Shown here: piece after piece, positions 10,075-20,085 of the stretch
Layout of the letters: every line of letters starts with the position of its first letter
How positions within the stretch are numbered: position 1 is the first letter of the stretch
NCBI GenBank assembly: GCA_013397435.1
Contig: VZRG01000273.1
Span: 1-64,000 of the forward strand
Source: Erythrocercus mccallii
Taxonomy: Eukaryota; Chordata; Aves; Passeriformes; Dicruridae
Direction: 5' to 3'
Length of the DNA stretch: 64,000 nt
Notes under the pieces: generated by a model
The model's database searches: none
The model's input: only the letters and a program-made list of their open reading frames with translations
What the model was told of the DNA's origin: nothing
Made by a program: the position numbers and the translations under genes

Positions 10075-11641
10075 GCTTGTGTATGCTGTATATATCTTGT
10101 GCTTTAGCCTACACTTAATGAACATCTTATTGGGGAAATCTTTTCCTCTCTGTTTCTTCACAAGTCAGTTTTTTCATGGTGGTGTTTTTCTTATTCCTTC
10201 ATTAATGCAAAGAGAAAATGTGGCAAATATCCACTCCCAAACATGGATAATAAAATACCACTTTTTAAAAAATTTTATCTTACCAAAATAAATAGAGAAT
10301 TTTCCTTGCATTATTTCTTCCTGGACTTTTCTGTTAAGCAAGACAACCACATTTTCCCCTTCTTCCCTAAATTTAAATTTCAGTCTTGCTTTATTAACAC
10401 CAGAAGTCAAATTCTTAAAAGTGCTGATTAAAAAATTCATCCAATATTTGGAACACTTTGGAAAGGTGCTCTTTAAAACACTTGAAAATAAATAAGAACT
10501 TTTGGCTTAATAATCAGAACTGCTGGCACAAAATATAGTAAGTCAAGTAACAGACATTTGTTAGCTTTTTTTACATTAATCCATTAATATATTTTTAGAA
10601 ATGCTAAATATTTAAAGCTTCAGACTGAGAGCTATTCTTAGGGTGATTTCTTCCCTTAAGTTGAGCTCAGGTAATGCTTTTGATCTCCGTTTCCACTCAT
10701 CTAACTGGAAATTAATTTTTCACTTGTGGATATTTGCTGAGAGGATGGCACAGAGGATATGCCTCCAAATAAAAGGAATTAAGGAAATATATTTGTCTTG
10801 ATCCCTCTTTTGTTTATAAAAATTTAGACAAGTTGTTGAACAGTGTACCATTATATCAACAGAACCTTTCCATAGTCTGAGACCTCTTGTATCAATTTTT
10901 AAAAGGAAGACAGAAAGACCTGGGAGCTTTCAAACTTCAGAACTCAAAGAATTTGATAATTTCCCCACCCTGAGCAATAAGAACCCTATACATGCATATT
11001 TCAGTGTGTATGTATGTGGCTGTATGTATGCGCCTGCATTTTTTTATACATGTACATATAGTTATTGTTTAAGTATAATACATATATGTGTATATATATA
11101 TGTGCTCATGCATGTATAAATTACATGCCATGCATGCAAACATGAATACATATACATGCATTCTCTTTGTCTTCTTTTCTCCCAGTCTTTTTTGAGCCTG
11201 TCTTTCTTTGTTTTAAATCACTTTTTAGCTCATTTAAGGCTATGCTGGACCCATTACATTCTGCCTCAGATGGTATATCAGACTTGCTTTAAATTAAAAA
11301 GAATACAAAAAAAAATAATTTTGAGATAATAGAGAAGACAGATAATACAATGATAACACAAAGCAATAACAAGAGAATACATTTTCCATTATTGGAATAG
11401 TTTATTAAAAAAAAACCACCAAAACACAAATAAGAGATATAAATTAGAATCCTCACATTAAATATGTGTCCATTTCTGAAGGGATATTCTGATGTTTTGA
11501 GTAGGATTTGGACTGCCAAAAAAAAGGATAAGTGTATGCTTGTAAAGAGACCAGGGAAGAGAGCTTAGGAAAGCAAATGTGCTCTGCAGAAGTAGTTCAT
11601 AATTTATTTTAAATATGGATCCTCTCTGGTGTGTAAGCACT
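10075..11641. other. AT-rich noncoding sequence with an ATGTATAC-type stretch
   Basis: Mostly AT-rich unique sequence. About 10990-11160 is low complexity, alternating GTATGTATG, ATACATGTACATAT, ACATATATGTGTATATATATATG and CATGCATG words; such alternating purine-pyrimidine DNA is prone to strand opening and length change. I see no gene. The minus-strand frames at 11289-11519 and 11458-11751 are Leu/Ile/Phe-rich from AT bias. Confidence 0.5.
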
Positions 11642-11665
11642 CCCTCCCTCACCACCCCCACCCCC
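11642..11665 (-). other. Putative G-quadruplex motif, minus strand
   Basis: On the plus strand four C runs occur: CCC (11642-11644), CCC (11646-11648), CCCCC (11655-11659) and CCCCC (11661-11665). On the minus strand these are four G runs with loops of 1, 6 and 1 bases, matching the G3+N1-7 pattern. Short loops favour a stable fold, but folding in the cell is inference. Confidence 0.65.
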
Positions 11666-11859
11666 TTCTTTTCTTTTAAAAATAGGAATTTCTCTGCTGC
11701 TCGCATTCCAATACTCCAGTTCAAATAGGGTGCCTGGTGGTAGCTCAGCACTTATCTACTTGACTACTCACAGCTGAGGAACCTTGCTTGCTGGTAATCT
11801 AGATTTATGGTAAGTCTACCCTTTCCCTTCATCTACAAGGTCCAGGGACATTCGGGTAG
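11666..11859. other. Unique noncoding sequence
   Basis: Nothing recognised. Confidence 0.5.
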
Positions 11860-12070
11860 CCAATCTGCCCTTAAATATGTCTCTGAGGAAATGGTGCTAA
11901 TTAGTATTGGAATTTACAGCCTTTCATTTTATTGACTTGTCCTACTTTCTTCGATAATTAACTAATGAGTAAAGTAATGAGCTATGTTAGTCAGTCATGA
12001 TGTTCAATTAAACAGCAAATCAATTATTGAAAATAGTTTCGGACAGCTCTGGTGTCGTCATGGAGAGTGT
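11860..12070. promoter_or_regulatory. Candidate conserved noncoding element
   Basis: A compact block dense in TAAT/ATTA words (GCTAATTAGTATTGG, TCGATAATTAACTAATGAGT, CAATTAAACAGC, CAATTATTG) that keeps CpGs at TTTCGGACAG and GTGTCGTCATGG. The mix of homeodomain-type cores, an ACTAATGAGTAA-like stretch and retained CpGs is the texture of vertebrate developmental enhancers. No alignment was possible, so this is an impression, not proof of conservation. Confidence 0.3.
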
Positions 12071-13679
12071 GTGTGCATTTGTGTCTGTGTGCACATGTGC
12101 TTTAAATATGTGCCCTAAATGTGGTAGTGTCCCTCTCTGGAGGGCACCTGGTTCTTGAAGGGCTCTGTGGTCACAGCCAAACCAGACCAGCGGTCCCTCT
12201 TGCTTGCCTTGCCCACGGTCTGCTCAGCTGTGCTACACAGCACCCTGACATTGTACTTTGACAGGCTGAGTTTTTCTGGAAGGGGTTCCCAAAGCCTGAG
12301 AAAGATGATTACTGTAAATTAGGGAGCACTTTTCCCTATGGGGAGATTGGATATTACAGAACAAGTGTGCCTGTTCACTGGTGTGACCCCTCTTCCTCTT
12401 TCTTGGCAAATACAAGGTTTCCCATTGGTGAGGAGGGTCACCTGTCCCAGAACTCAGCGTTGCAGCAGCAAGGACTAACACACAAATATGTGTCCTCAAA
12501 GCCTTGCTTCTCTTCTGGCCACAGCAATACCCATGAACAACAGAGAGGCTGGCAGGGAGTTGAGGACTTTTTTTCCCTTTGAAGGCTTTGTGTACCAACC
12601 TGAGCAGCAGCTGTTCAGAGGAAGATGCTTCTAGACCATCATGTCACGAGTCCCCTGCACCAAACCTGAGGAAGCTCTGCAAACACACTCCTCTGTGGCC
12701 AGTGGCAGGTCAGGTCACAGTTTGCTGGGGCAAAACCATGACATTGGGCCTGGTACATCTGTCTGTCTCTACAGCTCAAACAACTTCATTTGGCATGGCC
12801 CAGGCAAAGACCTGTGCTGGCAGGATGACAAACAGGCATTCATTATCTCTCTAATGTGGTGAGTTCAGTTTTGTCTAGGAAATGTAAAGGGGAGTTCTGG
12901 CAAAGAAAAGTGTAGCTGGCATCATCGCTCACTAACTTGCAAGCTCTTCAGACCTAATTATTCTTCCAATGGAGCGTTTACCCTTCCTGTTTCCTTCAGG
13001 TCTTTTGCTTCACCTTCTCTCCCACAGGAGGTGGTAGCACAGTTGCACCTGCTACCCATGGCTCTTCGGGCTTTCACACTCGCCTTCCTGCCACCCACCT
13101 TGGTTCTTGGTGTTTGGTGTTAGAGTGTACCACAGCATCCAGCAACTTCAGAGGTTTGGGACCGACTTTAACTGTCATGTGCTCTACTCACACAAATGAA
13201 TTTTTATGTGCCCTGTCAAAATACCACTTCATTTTGGAGAGCAATGGCTTTTAGAGAGGACAGTAATATTGCATATACTGCATTAAGAAAAAAAAGTTAA
13301 GGTTATTAGATGGGAAGTTTGGGTTGGTTATAAAATTTTAACCTAGTATCATTCAGACATGCTACCAGAAGGAACATTCTGGCACAGCTCTGTTTGAGTA
13401 GCAAAGCAGCACAAATATTGCCATGCCATACTATGTTCTCTAGTAATAAAAAATATTATTTATTAATAATAATAGCCATATTATGAGAACAGCCATTCTC
13501 AAAGGTAGTGAGCAGACAGAAAGCTCTCCCCTAACTTCCAAATTCAGAAGGAAAAGCGGGCCAGTGAGAAGCTGCATAAATACAGAGAGAGGAGACTAAA
13601 TGCATTGGCCTTAGCCATACAATCGTGATTCATTAGAGAAGCAGCAAGCCAAAAGAAATCAAAGACAGTTCAAAACAGG
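12071..13679. other. Unique noncoding sequence with a GC-richer middle
   Basis: About 12060-12110 is a GTGTGTGTGCATTTGTGTCTGTGTGC-like low-complexity patch. About 12130-13150 is GC-richer than its surroundings and yields frames of up to 121 codons on the minus strand and 91 on the plus strand. These overlap one another, have no recognisable domain and no convincing exon boundaries, so I do not call a gene. Confidence 0.45.
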
Positions 13680-14060
13680 CAACATAAAGTTTTCATTTCC
13701 AAACACTTTTAATTCGCTGTTTGTGCTCTTTACTGAGAATATGCAAGAAACACAAACATTCCCATATGATTTAAATTACAATTTACATATGAATTACATT
13801 AGAAATATGAGCTACACTAAAGAGATAATTAGTGCTGTCCTGGGTTATGTGAGCACAAACAAAATTAAATAAGAACAATTTCAAAGCCAAATTTTGCTTT
13901 GCCTTTTCTACTAAGCTGGTTTAATCAGTGATAATGACTGAAATAAATCCACTACATATAAAACAACTCACAACATATCATACTGTGTGAAATGTCATTA
14001 TTACATCCTGTGCCTTGGTAAATCTCACAGTCAAAAAGGAATACAATGTCCCTGGTAGGA
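13680..14060. promoter_or_regulatory. Candidate conserved noncoding element
   Basis: AT-rich block with words such as CACTTTTAATTCGCTGTTTGTG, a near-octamer ATATGCAAG (13740-13748), ATTTACATATGAATTACATT and GAGATAATTAGTGC. Density of POU/homeodomain-like words and absence of simple repeats suggest an enhancer. This is inference from texture only. Confidence 0.22.
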
Positions 14061-14080
14061 TGCTACACAAAATTTGCTAC

Positions 14081-14096
14081 TGCTGGGCGCCCAGCA
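14081..14096. repeat. Perfect 16-bp palindrome TGCTGGGCGCCCAGCA
   Basis: TGCTGGGC at 14081-14088 and GCCCAGCA at 14089-14096 are exact reverse complements with no spacer. Ten of 16 bases are G or C, unlike the surrounding AT-rich DNA. It could be a dimeric protein-binding site or chance. Confidence 0.9.
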
Positions 14097-14277
14097 CTGG
14101 AGGTGATGGTCCCTAGGCCTTGCAAGGAAGCAGGACCCACAGCAGGCCAGCATTGCTGCACAGCATCACAGAGAAAGTAACAGGGAGGGGAGGGCTGTGA
14201 CAGTGTGTGACAGGGATTTTTTTAACATGACATATGAATGAGAAAGAGCTGCTACAGGAAAAAAAAGCCAATGTTAG

Positions 14278-14370
14278 CAGAGAGCAATGAGAGGGAGGGG
14301 AGCAGGAGAATCAGAGGGAAGAGGGGGGAGACAGCAGAAGAAGAGGAGAAAGTGAGAAGGATAAAAAATA
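14278..14370. repeat. Purine-rich (GA) tract
   Basis: About 90 bp of nearly uninterrupted A/G on the plus strand (for example GAGGGAGGGGAGCAGGAG, GAGGGAAGAGGGGGGAGAC, GAAGAAGAGGAGAAAG), broken by a few pyrimidines. Such tracts can form triplex (H-DNA) and bind GAGA-type factors. It precedes a candidate conserved block. Confidence 0.75.
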
Positions 14371-14399
14371 CCACACAGAAGCAAACTACCTGAGCATCA

Positions 14400-14950
14400 G
14401 TGCCTCAGCCCCTAAATAGAGCTATGGTTTATGACTACCTTGCCTAATGAGCTAAACTCTGGTGACCATAAAACTGAAATATAATTATGACATTAAAGAT
14501 GCCTATATTTGAACTTAATTATTAATTAATTTAATGAGAGAATAGAAGGTTGTAAAATTGCTAATTAAACAGCTCTGTAAAACTGCAGACGGCAGAGGAT
14601 TTACCAAATGATGAATCCCACAACAGTATTTGGGCTATATCAATATTCTATTAATATACAGTATGCCAGAGGTACTGGCTAGTGCGCTACTCACAGTTAA
14701 GCCGATGTGACAGGCATACAAAGTGAAAGAAAATGAAGGACATAAAATTCAGATGACAACAGCCTTGAAGACGATCTCTGCCCCCACTTCTGTGGCAATT
14801 TCTGAAATTAGCTAAATAAACTCAGAAAATGCAGGATAAAAATCAATCTTACCATTGCAAATGTGAGTAAATTGGCTTGAAGCAAAGAACCCACCTATGG
14901 TCTTTAGGCACCGTGGTGCTGTGTCGCTCTCCGCTTGTGAGCGGGAATGG
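14400..14950. promoter_or_regulatory. Candidate conserved noncoding element with TAATTA cluster
   Basis: At 14515-14570 a dense run AACTTAATTATTAATTAATT, GAGAGAATAGAAGG and GCTAATTAAACAGC gives several homeodomain cores. It is followed by TATCAATATTCTATTAATATACAG and a CpG-bearing GCTAGTGCGCTAC (about 14679-14691) and GTTAAGCCGATGTGAC. At 14910-14960 the CpGs in GCACCGTGGTGCTGTGTCGCTCTCCGC stand out. No long frame crosses it. The texture is that of a developmental enhancer; conservation was not tested. Confidence 0.33.
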
Positions 14951-15000
14951 TCAGAGCGGATCTGGACTTAAGTGCAACAGAAAGGGAGGGATGCAGCCTG

Positions 15001-15030
15001 AGTGAGTGAGTGTGTGTGTGTGTGTGTGTG
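15001..15030. repeat. TG dinucleotide microsatellite
   Basis: Ten TG units at 15011-15030, preceded by GTGAGTGAG and followed by CATGC. The minus-strand frames read through it as His-Thr repeats and are artefacts of it. Confidence 0.95.
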
Positions 15031-17575
15031 CATGCTCGCAAGTGAAAGAGAAGCTGAGCAAGAGCAAAAAATAACTGTCCCTGTGTGATTAGTGAAATTA
15101 AACTCAAGTGAACCTTCAGGGGCTGAATTCAAACCTAAGGGGGATGATTTTAGAGATTCCCACATTGCTCTATCAACATGTGAGGAATTTTGCTGTAAGA
15201 TTTGAGTGCCAATGCCATTTGGATGACATTCACTTAAAAATACAGGGGAAGGGTGCAGGGAAATGTTTTCTTTTAGCACTGAGCCTAATTCAAAAGAAAA
15301 TTCATTGCGATATCTCTCCCTGCATATCTCCAAATGTCAGTTATTACTAAATACTGGGATAAAAGTAAAACAAAAAAAATTCAAACATCTTTTTTTTTAG
15401 GAAACAATGAAACACCTCTGAGCAGTGTAACAGAAACCATGAATAACACTAGGTTAACTGTAGGAGGTACATCAATATTTGCATGAGCCTTTAGAACCGC
15501 TGCATTTAATATCTGCCATGTGGCATAGCTTTTCCTTCATATATTTTGGTTTTTAAGTGCCCTGTTGACAGTCACAAGAAGGAATTTAACAAACAAGATC
15601 AAGAAAACTGTGTGGGAGGAGACTTGCATTTCACTCTAAAGGAAACAATATAGTCATCACAGTAACATCTATTTCTGGAAAATTATTGGAAGGTCTTGAG
15701 AGCAAGGACAGGAGTTGTATTCCCAAGTCCTTTGGCAGAAAGTTACATAAACTTTCAGTGCCTCAGTTTCTATTGAATAAGAGCAGTTTTGTGCCATTTA
15801 TCATTCATGTTTCAGAACAGAAAATTGGAAGCTTGCACATGATTTCTGAGGAAGTGACCTCTAGAAGTTGTTCTTTGTTGACTGGTTTGGGAAAAGACAT
15901 GTCACTTCTTACTTATTTTTTTTCTTTTATGTCTGTCTTTATCTGTATGAACACAGTAATTTAAAGTACATATGATAGCCTTGTTACCTTGTCTCAAATA
16001 CACAGTTTTCAGTCTCTTGATGCTCAGAAACTTCACTGGTGGGTTTTGTATGAGGATCTGGAGCTGAAAGAGCTGCAGCTTTAAAAAATTCTGATCCCAA
16101 TTTAGAAAACTATTCTGGCTGGTTTCTATCTTATAATATGTGCAATTAATAAATATGAAAGCTTCTATGCATTTATTATCGTTGTATCATGCCCTGCAGT
16201 TTTATAGATTCAATTTTTCAAAAAGTGACTTCATCTACTAGAAATAAAACCAGACAGACTTCTTCTATTGTATAGTCAGCTATCAAACCTGCCCCTTGAA
16301 TGGAGGCTTTTGTTAGATATGGACTGTGTTCTTACTCAGTTTTCAAGCGCAACAAAACAGGCAATGAATTAAAAGTGGTGGGTTTACAGTAAAAAGGAAA
16401 TTCTAGATGGGTCTTCATCACTACACTGCAGGTTACACATCTAGAGCATCAAAGAAATTGCCTCTGTATCTCCACCAGAACTACCCCATGGTTAACTTTA
16501 TTACAGGGAGGTCTCACTCTTTGCTAGAGAAATTCAGCCTGCAGCAGAGTGGCTGGCTTGAAACAAGAGAAAGAAAGGCACAAAATTTGGGGATGCCATT
16601 ACCTCCAAGTTCCCTTGATGCAGCCATTGTAGCAGCCCTCTTTGAGACAGAAATATTTGAGAAAGGGTAAGTACTGGTTAGTTATTGCCCAAACAAAAGC
16701 TGGTTGCTTTTGTTTTCTGTGATACTTTCTGCTTTCCAGTTATGAGGAAATCCTGGGCAGGAATGGACAGGGATCTCCTCATTGCAAGGAGCATGAAAAG
16801 TCTAGCCGAGAGCTCTGAACATGAAGATCATGGTCATCTTTGTAAGACTGGTCACTACAGACCCTTAGGAGGAGAAAAGGAGAAAAGAAGAAAATTATTT
16901 TGTCTTGTTTCTCTGCTCTGGGTGCTGATCACTGTCACCTGACAGTGATTTTAGGGCTCAGCAGGGGCAGGGGTCTCTCTGGATACCAGCAGCCACGGTA
17001 GCAATGCTGCTCCCAGCCTTGTGTCACCTATCACCATAAAGTGGGTCACAGCTTGAAAACCTCTGGGATTGCACATTCCTTAAACGCTATGGGTGAAATC
17101 CAGCTGTGGCCCAGAGCTAAACCATGTGGCTGACAGGGGTGCCTGTCAAGCTTGATTATCAGGAGAGAGCTCCATAATGAGAGCAGTTGTGACGAAACAT
17201 CACTGGTATTGCAGACTATGTCAGGGTCTCACTGTGATACGTGTGAGAAGTTTACAAACCCAAAGCTCTCACTGATCTGATTTAATTCCTGAGGATTTAA
17301 ATTGTTTGTTTTAATCATGATTTAAATCTTCAAGGAGGTAAACTTGGTTTAAGTTGTCTTCTGCTTTTGTTTGCATTTGTCCTTTTTGTGCCCTTTAGGA
17401 AGCTTTCCCTTTTTTGATTGGTTGGTAAGCTGTCAAATACATGACTAAATGCGTCCCACTAAGATGCTCATTTTGTGTATCTGTTGCTGAAAGATATTTT
17501 ATATCTTTGCCCATTCAATTAGCCAGTTTTTTTGTTTAATATAATTTAACTTCATCCTTTTTTACATTTCAGAAT
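15031..17575. other. Unique noncoding sequence, nothing recognised
   Basis: About 2.5 kb of unique sequence. Frames of 80-121 codons on both strands near 14968-15350, 15686-15964, 16407-16670 and 16685-16942 have no recognisable motif; the largest owes part of its length to the TG repeat. I see no transposon. Confidence 0.5.
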
Positions 17576-17690
17576 GTTAGAATATCGTGTGTATAAGTCT
17601 TTTTGATTGGAATAAGTCCTAGATAAGTCGTTTTTGTTAGAATGTATGGTATAAGTCCTTTTCATTAGGTGAATACTATTTTTGTTTTCA
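17576..17690. repeat. Diverged two-unit tandem repeat, about 60 bp
   Basis: GTTAGAAT...GTATAAGTCTTTTTGATT starts at 17576 and GTTAGAAT...GTATAAGTCCTTTTCATT starts at 17636. Shorter echoes (GGAATAAGTCC, GATAAGTCG) lie between them and TTTTTGTTAGAA recurs at 17694. The units have small indels, so this is an older duplication than that at 9.9 kb. No family recognised. Confidence 0.6.
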
Positions 17691-20085
17691 TATTTTTGTT
17701 AGAAAATTTTATAAACACCTTACAACATCTTTACAATTGAAGGAAAAAAAAACACTTTAAAATAGTTCCCACTAAATAAATAAACCTGTCTTTAACTCAA
17801 CAGATATGTAGAAGGGAAAAATATATTTTGTTAAACAGATATTGTTTTCACTTAATTTCATATCTACTTATAACTTAAACTTATAACATTATAACTTAAA
17901 GACAAAACCAAGATTTTTTTTAAGCTTCTAACTGGTTTCTAATGCTGATTGAATTATTCATTGAGAAGAACTAATTGAATATATTGGAATCAAGATAAAA
18001 ACTTTCATAATTCCTGAAAACAAAATTTCTGCAGTCAAAAGTTCTAAACGGAAGTAAAAAATTGCTGGCTTTTTTTTTTCTTTAATGGTGATTTCAAATG
18101 ATCAGTGATTTGAATTTTTTTAAGAACCTCAGTGTGCGACTAGCACTGCTTGCAATCATCACGGCATTGCAGAGACAAAAACATGGGGAAAACACATAAA
18201 CAAAAGTAATTAAAAAAGGTTTCTGACTCAAGCATGAGGTCTGCAGATATGGAAGTTGTAGTCTGAAAATAGAGGATTACTGTATTTATCAAAAGGCATT
18301 TTCATTTGTTCCAAACTTTCTTTAAATCAAAAAAAAAAAAAAAAGGCAGAGAATGAATCAGATAGGAAATATATGGATTCAGCTTTTCTGTGTCAGGACA
18401 ACAGGTCAATTATTACATTTGGTATGAGATCTGAAAGGTAAAAAAGTGTGTCCCCCATCTATGTGTATTGGCATATGTGTATATGGCAAAAGTTTGGAGT
18501 GGAATTAAATTAGCAATTCTGTTGTTCCACAAGGTGAATAATCCAACTGGCCCTGCAAACTAACTGAAAGAGTTTAGCAGCAGTAAAATACATAAACATT
18601 TTAAAAACACAGGGATCAAGTAGATCTGTGCAGCATTGAGGTGACAGGTACCTCAAGATTATAGGATGCTGAGAGAAAGAACTGTTAATTTTTATTACTT
18701 TTCCACAAGATCACAAGTTCTTCTGGAAGAAAGATAAAGGACAACTTTGAGGTCTGCATTCTACAGAAAACTCTTGCCTTTTGCTTTGCCATCAGATCAC
18801 ACCCTTGGATTAATCTCTGTACCCAGCTGTCCTCATTGTTTATCTGTGAAGAGCCTGTGAACTTTCCATACCTCATTTGGATAATTATCAAAAACCCTCC
18901 TCCAAATACAAGTGTTTAAAGGACAGCAAGCAGGTTTCAGCTGCTGAAGCAAACTGCTGTGACCTCTGTGAATATTTTTCTTCAAGGAATTACAGACTTT
19001 CATATAATGCCATGAGGGAGGTTGAAGCATGGCAACCCTTCATGCCTGGCATGTCCTTGAAAAATCTAGCTGGGTACATTTCTTGTGCTCTAAATCACAA
19101 ACCAGGCAAGCATCATAAACAAGAATGAGTCAGCCTTTCTGTTCCCAAGCTCCAAATGTGTTGATCTTTTCCTGACTCTTTGATTTAACTCTGGAGGAAA
19201 AGGAAGGAAAGACAGCAAGCTGACTGATGTTGGCTGCACCCATGTCTCAAGCAAGGTGTCTCACAGCATCCTCCTGCTGCAGTATTGTGCTTTCACTACA
19301 GTTTGTCCAACTGAGAGAAGGCGTTAGGAATAAAATCACTCTACAGTTATGGTGTGCTTGAACACCAAACTTGTTACAACCCCAGATGGTCACAACAATG
19401 CTAAAAAACTGTTCTAAATACAGTTCCCCTGTCCTAGATTTCACTGGGACACTTCTACACTTTAAACTATGTGTCTGTGTAAGTGCTAGACTGCATTTAT
19501 AGGCAGATTTTAGACCTTGGGCCCATCTTAATCTTTTGGGTTTTTTTTTCCTTTTGTTTTGTGAAATTGGCTAATTCTTATTTGTTGTAAAATAAGCTTC
19601 CTTTATATATTAAAAGCTTACAGAGGAAGCCACAGGCATGCATGAAAAATATGTTAAAAATGTAATAATAAGAAAATGAAGTATAAAAAACAATGTGAAA
19701 AGATATAAGTCCCAGCTATAGAAAAAATAAATAATCTAAATACAAAGACATCTTATCTACATGCAGATATAGATTGAGACAATATTTTCTTCTGAAAGAA
19801 GAATCTAAATATAGACTATATGACATAATTTAAGTAAATGTTGCCTGAAAAAAATAACAGCTGTCTCTTTTCATCAGACCCATTTGAGAAATTAAGGATA
19901 AAAAAGAAAAGGTTAGCAAAGCATCTCAGAAGTGCAGGAGTTGCAGCATTTAAAAAAAATAATTCTGAAGAGCTAGAGGAAGGGATCATAATACTACCAT
20001 TTTTTTCTAAAATGTAGAGATGCCTTGAAGGAGGATAGGAAGGTAAAGGCATGCATGTCTTCTGTGAAAGACTTCTAACGCCCAA
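17691..20085. other. AT-rich unique noncoding sequence
   Basis: Very AT-rich, with a run of 16 A at 18329-18344 that has no gene-like sequence before it. Words ACTTATAACTTAAACTTATA and CATTATAACTTAAAG around 17869-17900 form a short diverged repeat. No gene recognised. Confidence 0.5.

Noticed and set aside
14183..14214. GGGAGGGGAGGG as a G-quadruplex
   Set aside because: Three clustered runs; the fourth GGG lies 18 bases away, beyond a normal loop.
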